This document shows positions 6,952 to 7,677 of a DNA stretch of 7,677 nt, in pieces. This stretch comes from DASPKS01 sp035628035. GTDB lineage: Bacteria > Bacteroidota > Rhodothermia > Rhodothermales > Rubricoccaceae. The position numbers and the translations under genes were made by a program. The notes beneath the pieces were generated by a model. That model worked only from the letters and a program-made list of their open reading frames with translations, did not search any database and was not told the origin of the DNA. The DNA is taken from positions 1 through 7,677 of the forward strand of contig DASPKS010000278.1 in NCBI GenBank assembly GCA_035628035.1, in the 5' to 3' direction. How positions within the stretch are numbered: the stretch's first letter is position 1; each line of letters begins with the position of its first letter.

Positions 6952-7506
6952 TCAGGCCTGCTGGACAGCCTGAATCTCCAGCGTGATCTCGACGTTCTCG
7001 CTGACGAGGAAGCCGCCCGTCTCCAGCGCGACGTTCCAGTTCAGCCCGTAGTCCTTCCGGTTGACCGTCACGCCGGCCTCGAAGGCGACGCGGGTGCCGC
7101 CCCAGGGGTCCTTGCCCTCACCGAGGTAGACGGCGTCGAGCTCCACCGCCCGCGTCACGCCGTGCATCGTCAGCTCGCCGACGAGCGTGAACGCGTCGCC
7201 GCGCACGTCGCGGACGCCGGTGCTCCGGAACGAGAGGGTGGGGAAGGTCTCGGTCTCGAAGAAGTCGGCCGAGCGAAGGTGAGCGTCGCGCTTGGCCTCG
7301 TTGGTGGTGATGGAGGCGGCCTGGATGGTGGCCTCCGTGCGGAGCGTGCTCAGGTCGCCCGGCACCATCTCGACGATGCCCTCAAACTGCTCGAAGCTCC
7401 CGCGCACCTTGCTGAAGCCGAGGTGGCGCACGGTGAAGCCCACGCGCGAGTGGGTCGGGTCAATCGCGAAGGTCTGGACGGCAACGTCCTGCGTGATCGT
7501 TTCCAT
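6952..7506 (-). CDS. YceI family protein (cytoplasmic lipocalin-like isoprenoid binder)
   Basis: YceI proteins fold as an extended beta-barrel that binds a long isoprenoid such as a polyprenyl chain, and they are often linked to stress or quinone metabolism. The visible signature is FAIDPTHSRVGFTVRHLGFSKVRG (residues 13-36) and HLRSADFFETETFPTLSF; GELTMHGVTRAVELD, RKDYGLNWN and a final strand VSENVEITLEIQ complete it. With the ATG at 7506 it has 184 residues, a normal length for forms without a signal peptide, and no export signal is present, so it should be cytosolic. A TTG at 7515 in the same frame would add three residues (MAL) but is less likely. No Shine-Dalgarno is seen. The gene converges on priA (67 bases between stops) and has its own terminator. 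A palindromic operator-like site lies 37 bases upstream of its start. The ligand is not predictable. Confidence 0.93.
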   Translation of the reverse strand: METITQDVAVQTFAIDPTHSRVGFTVRHLGFSKVRGSFEQFEGIVEMVPGDLSTLRTEATIQAASITTNEAKRDAHLRSADFFETETFPTLSFRSTGVRDVRGDAFTLVGELTMHGVTRAVELDAVYLGEGKDPWGGTRVAFEAGVTVNRKDYGLNWNVALETGGFLVSENVEITLEIQAVQQA

Positions 7507-7537
7507 GAGAGCCAAGGTTGGGTTGTTGGTAACGGCC

Positions 7538-7568
7538 GTAAATTACTTGTTCAAACAAGTAAATGCAA
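7538..7568 (-). promoter_or_regulatory. Candidate yceI promoter enclosing the palindrome
   Basis: On the minus strand, TTGC (complement of 7565-7568) lies exactly 19 bases before TAATTTAC (complement of 7538-7545), a spacing that fits the Bacteroidota -33/-7 layout, although both boxes are imperfect matches to TTTG and TAnnTTTG. Transcription would start near 7531 and leave a leader of about 25 bases. The palindrome would sit between the two boxes, the classic place for a repressor. This is weak on sequence alone. Confidence 0.25.
7543..7562. promoter_or_regulatory. Perfect 20-bp palindrome, probable operator upstream of yceI
   Basis: TTACTTGTT-CA-AACAAGTAA has two perfect 9-base arms around a 2-base centre. 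It is AT-rich in very GC-rich surroundings and lies 37 bases upstream of the yceI ATG. Symmetric sites of this size and composition are typical for dimeric winged-helix regulators such as the MarR, HxlR or TetR types, and genes for YceI-type stress proteins are often under such control; which regulator acts here is inference. The arms are followed by neither a U-tract nor a GC-rich stem, so a terminator is unlikely. It overlaps the stop codon of the possible upstream frame. Confidence 0.6.
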
Positions 7569-7677
7569 CCCCAGTTCCTTCACAAAGCGCCCGGTCGTGA
7601 TCTCCACGCGCCCTTCGCCCTGCTCCAGCGCCCGAAAGGCTATATTGGGGGGCCGGTCAGCCGAAGGGCTCGCCGGC
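7551..7677 (-). CDS. Possible C-terminal end of an unidentified protein (cut by right edge)
   Basis: On the minus strand a frame is open from the window edge to a TGA at 7553-7551, giving about 41 residues. The last part, ALEQGEGRVEITTGRFVKEL, followed by GLHLLV, looks like an ordinary folded protein end, and codon third positions are about 70% G or C, lower than in the neighbouring genes. I do not recognise a family. If real, it lies 44 bases upstream of yceI on the same strand and its stop falls in the centre of the palindrome. The rival reading is that this is non-coding promoter DNA for a divergent gene beyond the edge. A plus-strand frame from ATG 7563 is also open to the edge, so confidence is low. 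Confidence 0.35.
   Translation of the reverse strand, partial: PASPSADRPPNIAFRALEQGEGRVEITTGRFVKELGLHLLV

Noticed and set aside
7292..7600. Plus-strand frame of 102 codons across the yceI start and the palindrome
   Set aside because: Most of it is antisense to yceI, and it has no recognisable motif.
7651..7658. GGCCGGTC shared with the region upstream of priA (4374-4381)
   Set aside because: The offset from the presumed -7 box differs (6 versus 10 bases), and an 8-base GC-rich match is expected by chance in this composition.

Overview
The window is a dense, GC-rich (roughly 70% by eye) stretch of bacterial chromosome made mostly of housekeeping genes. Starts are generally not preceded by a convincing Shine-Dalgarno sequence, two genes appear to start with GTG, and possible TAnnTTTG-like -7 boxes occur. 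Together with the high GC and the protein types, this points to the Bacteroidota/Rhodothermota side, perhaps a GC-rich Rhodothermia such as a Rubricoccaceae-like organism. That placement is inference, not something I could search.

Layout. Bases 1-2990 form a tight plus-strand cluster. It starts with the C-terminal half of transketolase (cut by the left edge). After 8 bases comes a complete FAD-dependent aromatic-ring-type monooxygenase, and then, with a one-base stop/start overlap, ribulose-phosphate 3-epimerase. The outer two genes are enzymes of the non-oxidative pentose phosphate pathway. The flavoprotein between them is the unexpected member.

Bases 3044-4344 hold a two-gene unit of unknown function: a predicted lipoprotein with a cysteine-rich C-terminal signature, overlapped by 10 bases by a small CxC...C protein. 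Bases 4398-6884 encode a full-length PriA primosomal helicase with all helicase motifs and all eight zinc-binding cysteines.

On the minus strand, converging on priA, is a cytoplasmic YceI-family protein (7506-6952), ended by a clear intrinsic terminator at 6924-6891. Upstream of yceI lies a perfect 20-bp palindrome (7543-7562) that looks like a dimeric regulator's operator. It straddles the stop codon of a possible minus-strand reading frame that runs off the right edge.

I see no RNA gene, CRISPR array, insertion sequence or phage gene. Most of the window is conserved core metabolism and replication. The points worth a second look are the monooxygenase inside a pentose phosphate cluster, the overlapping lipoprotein/CxC pair, and the palindrome controlling yceI.
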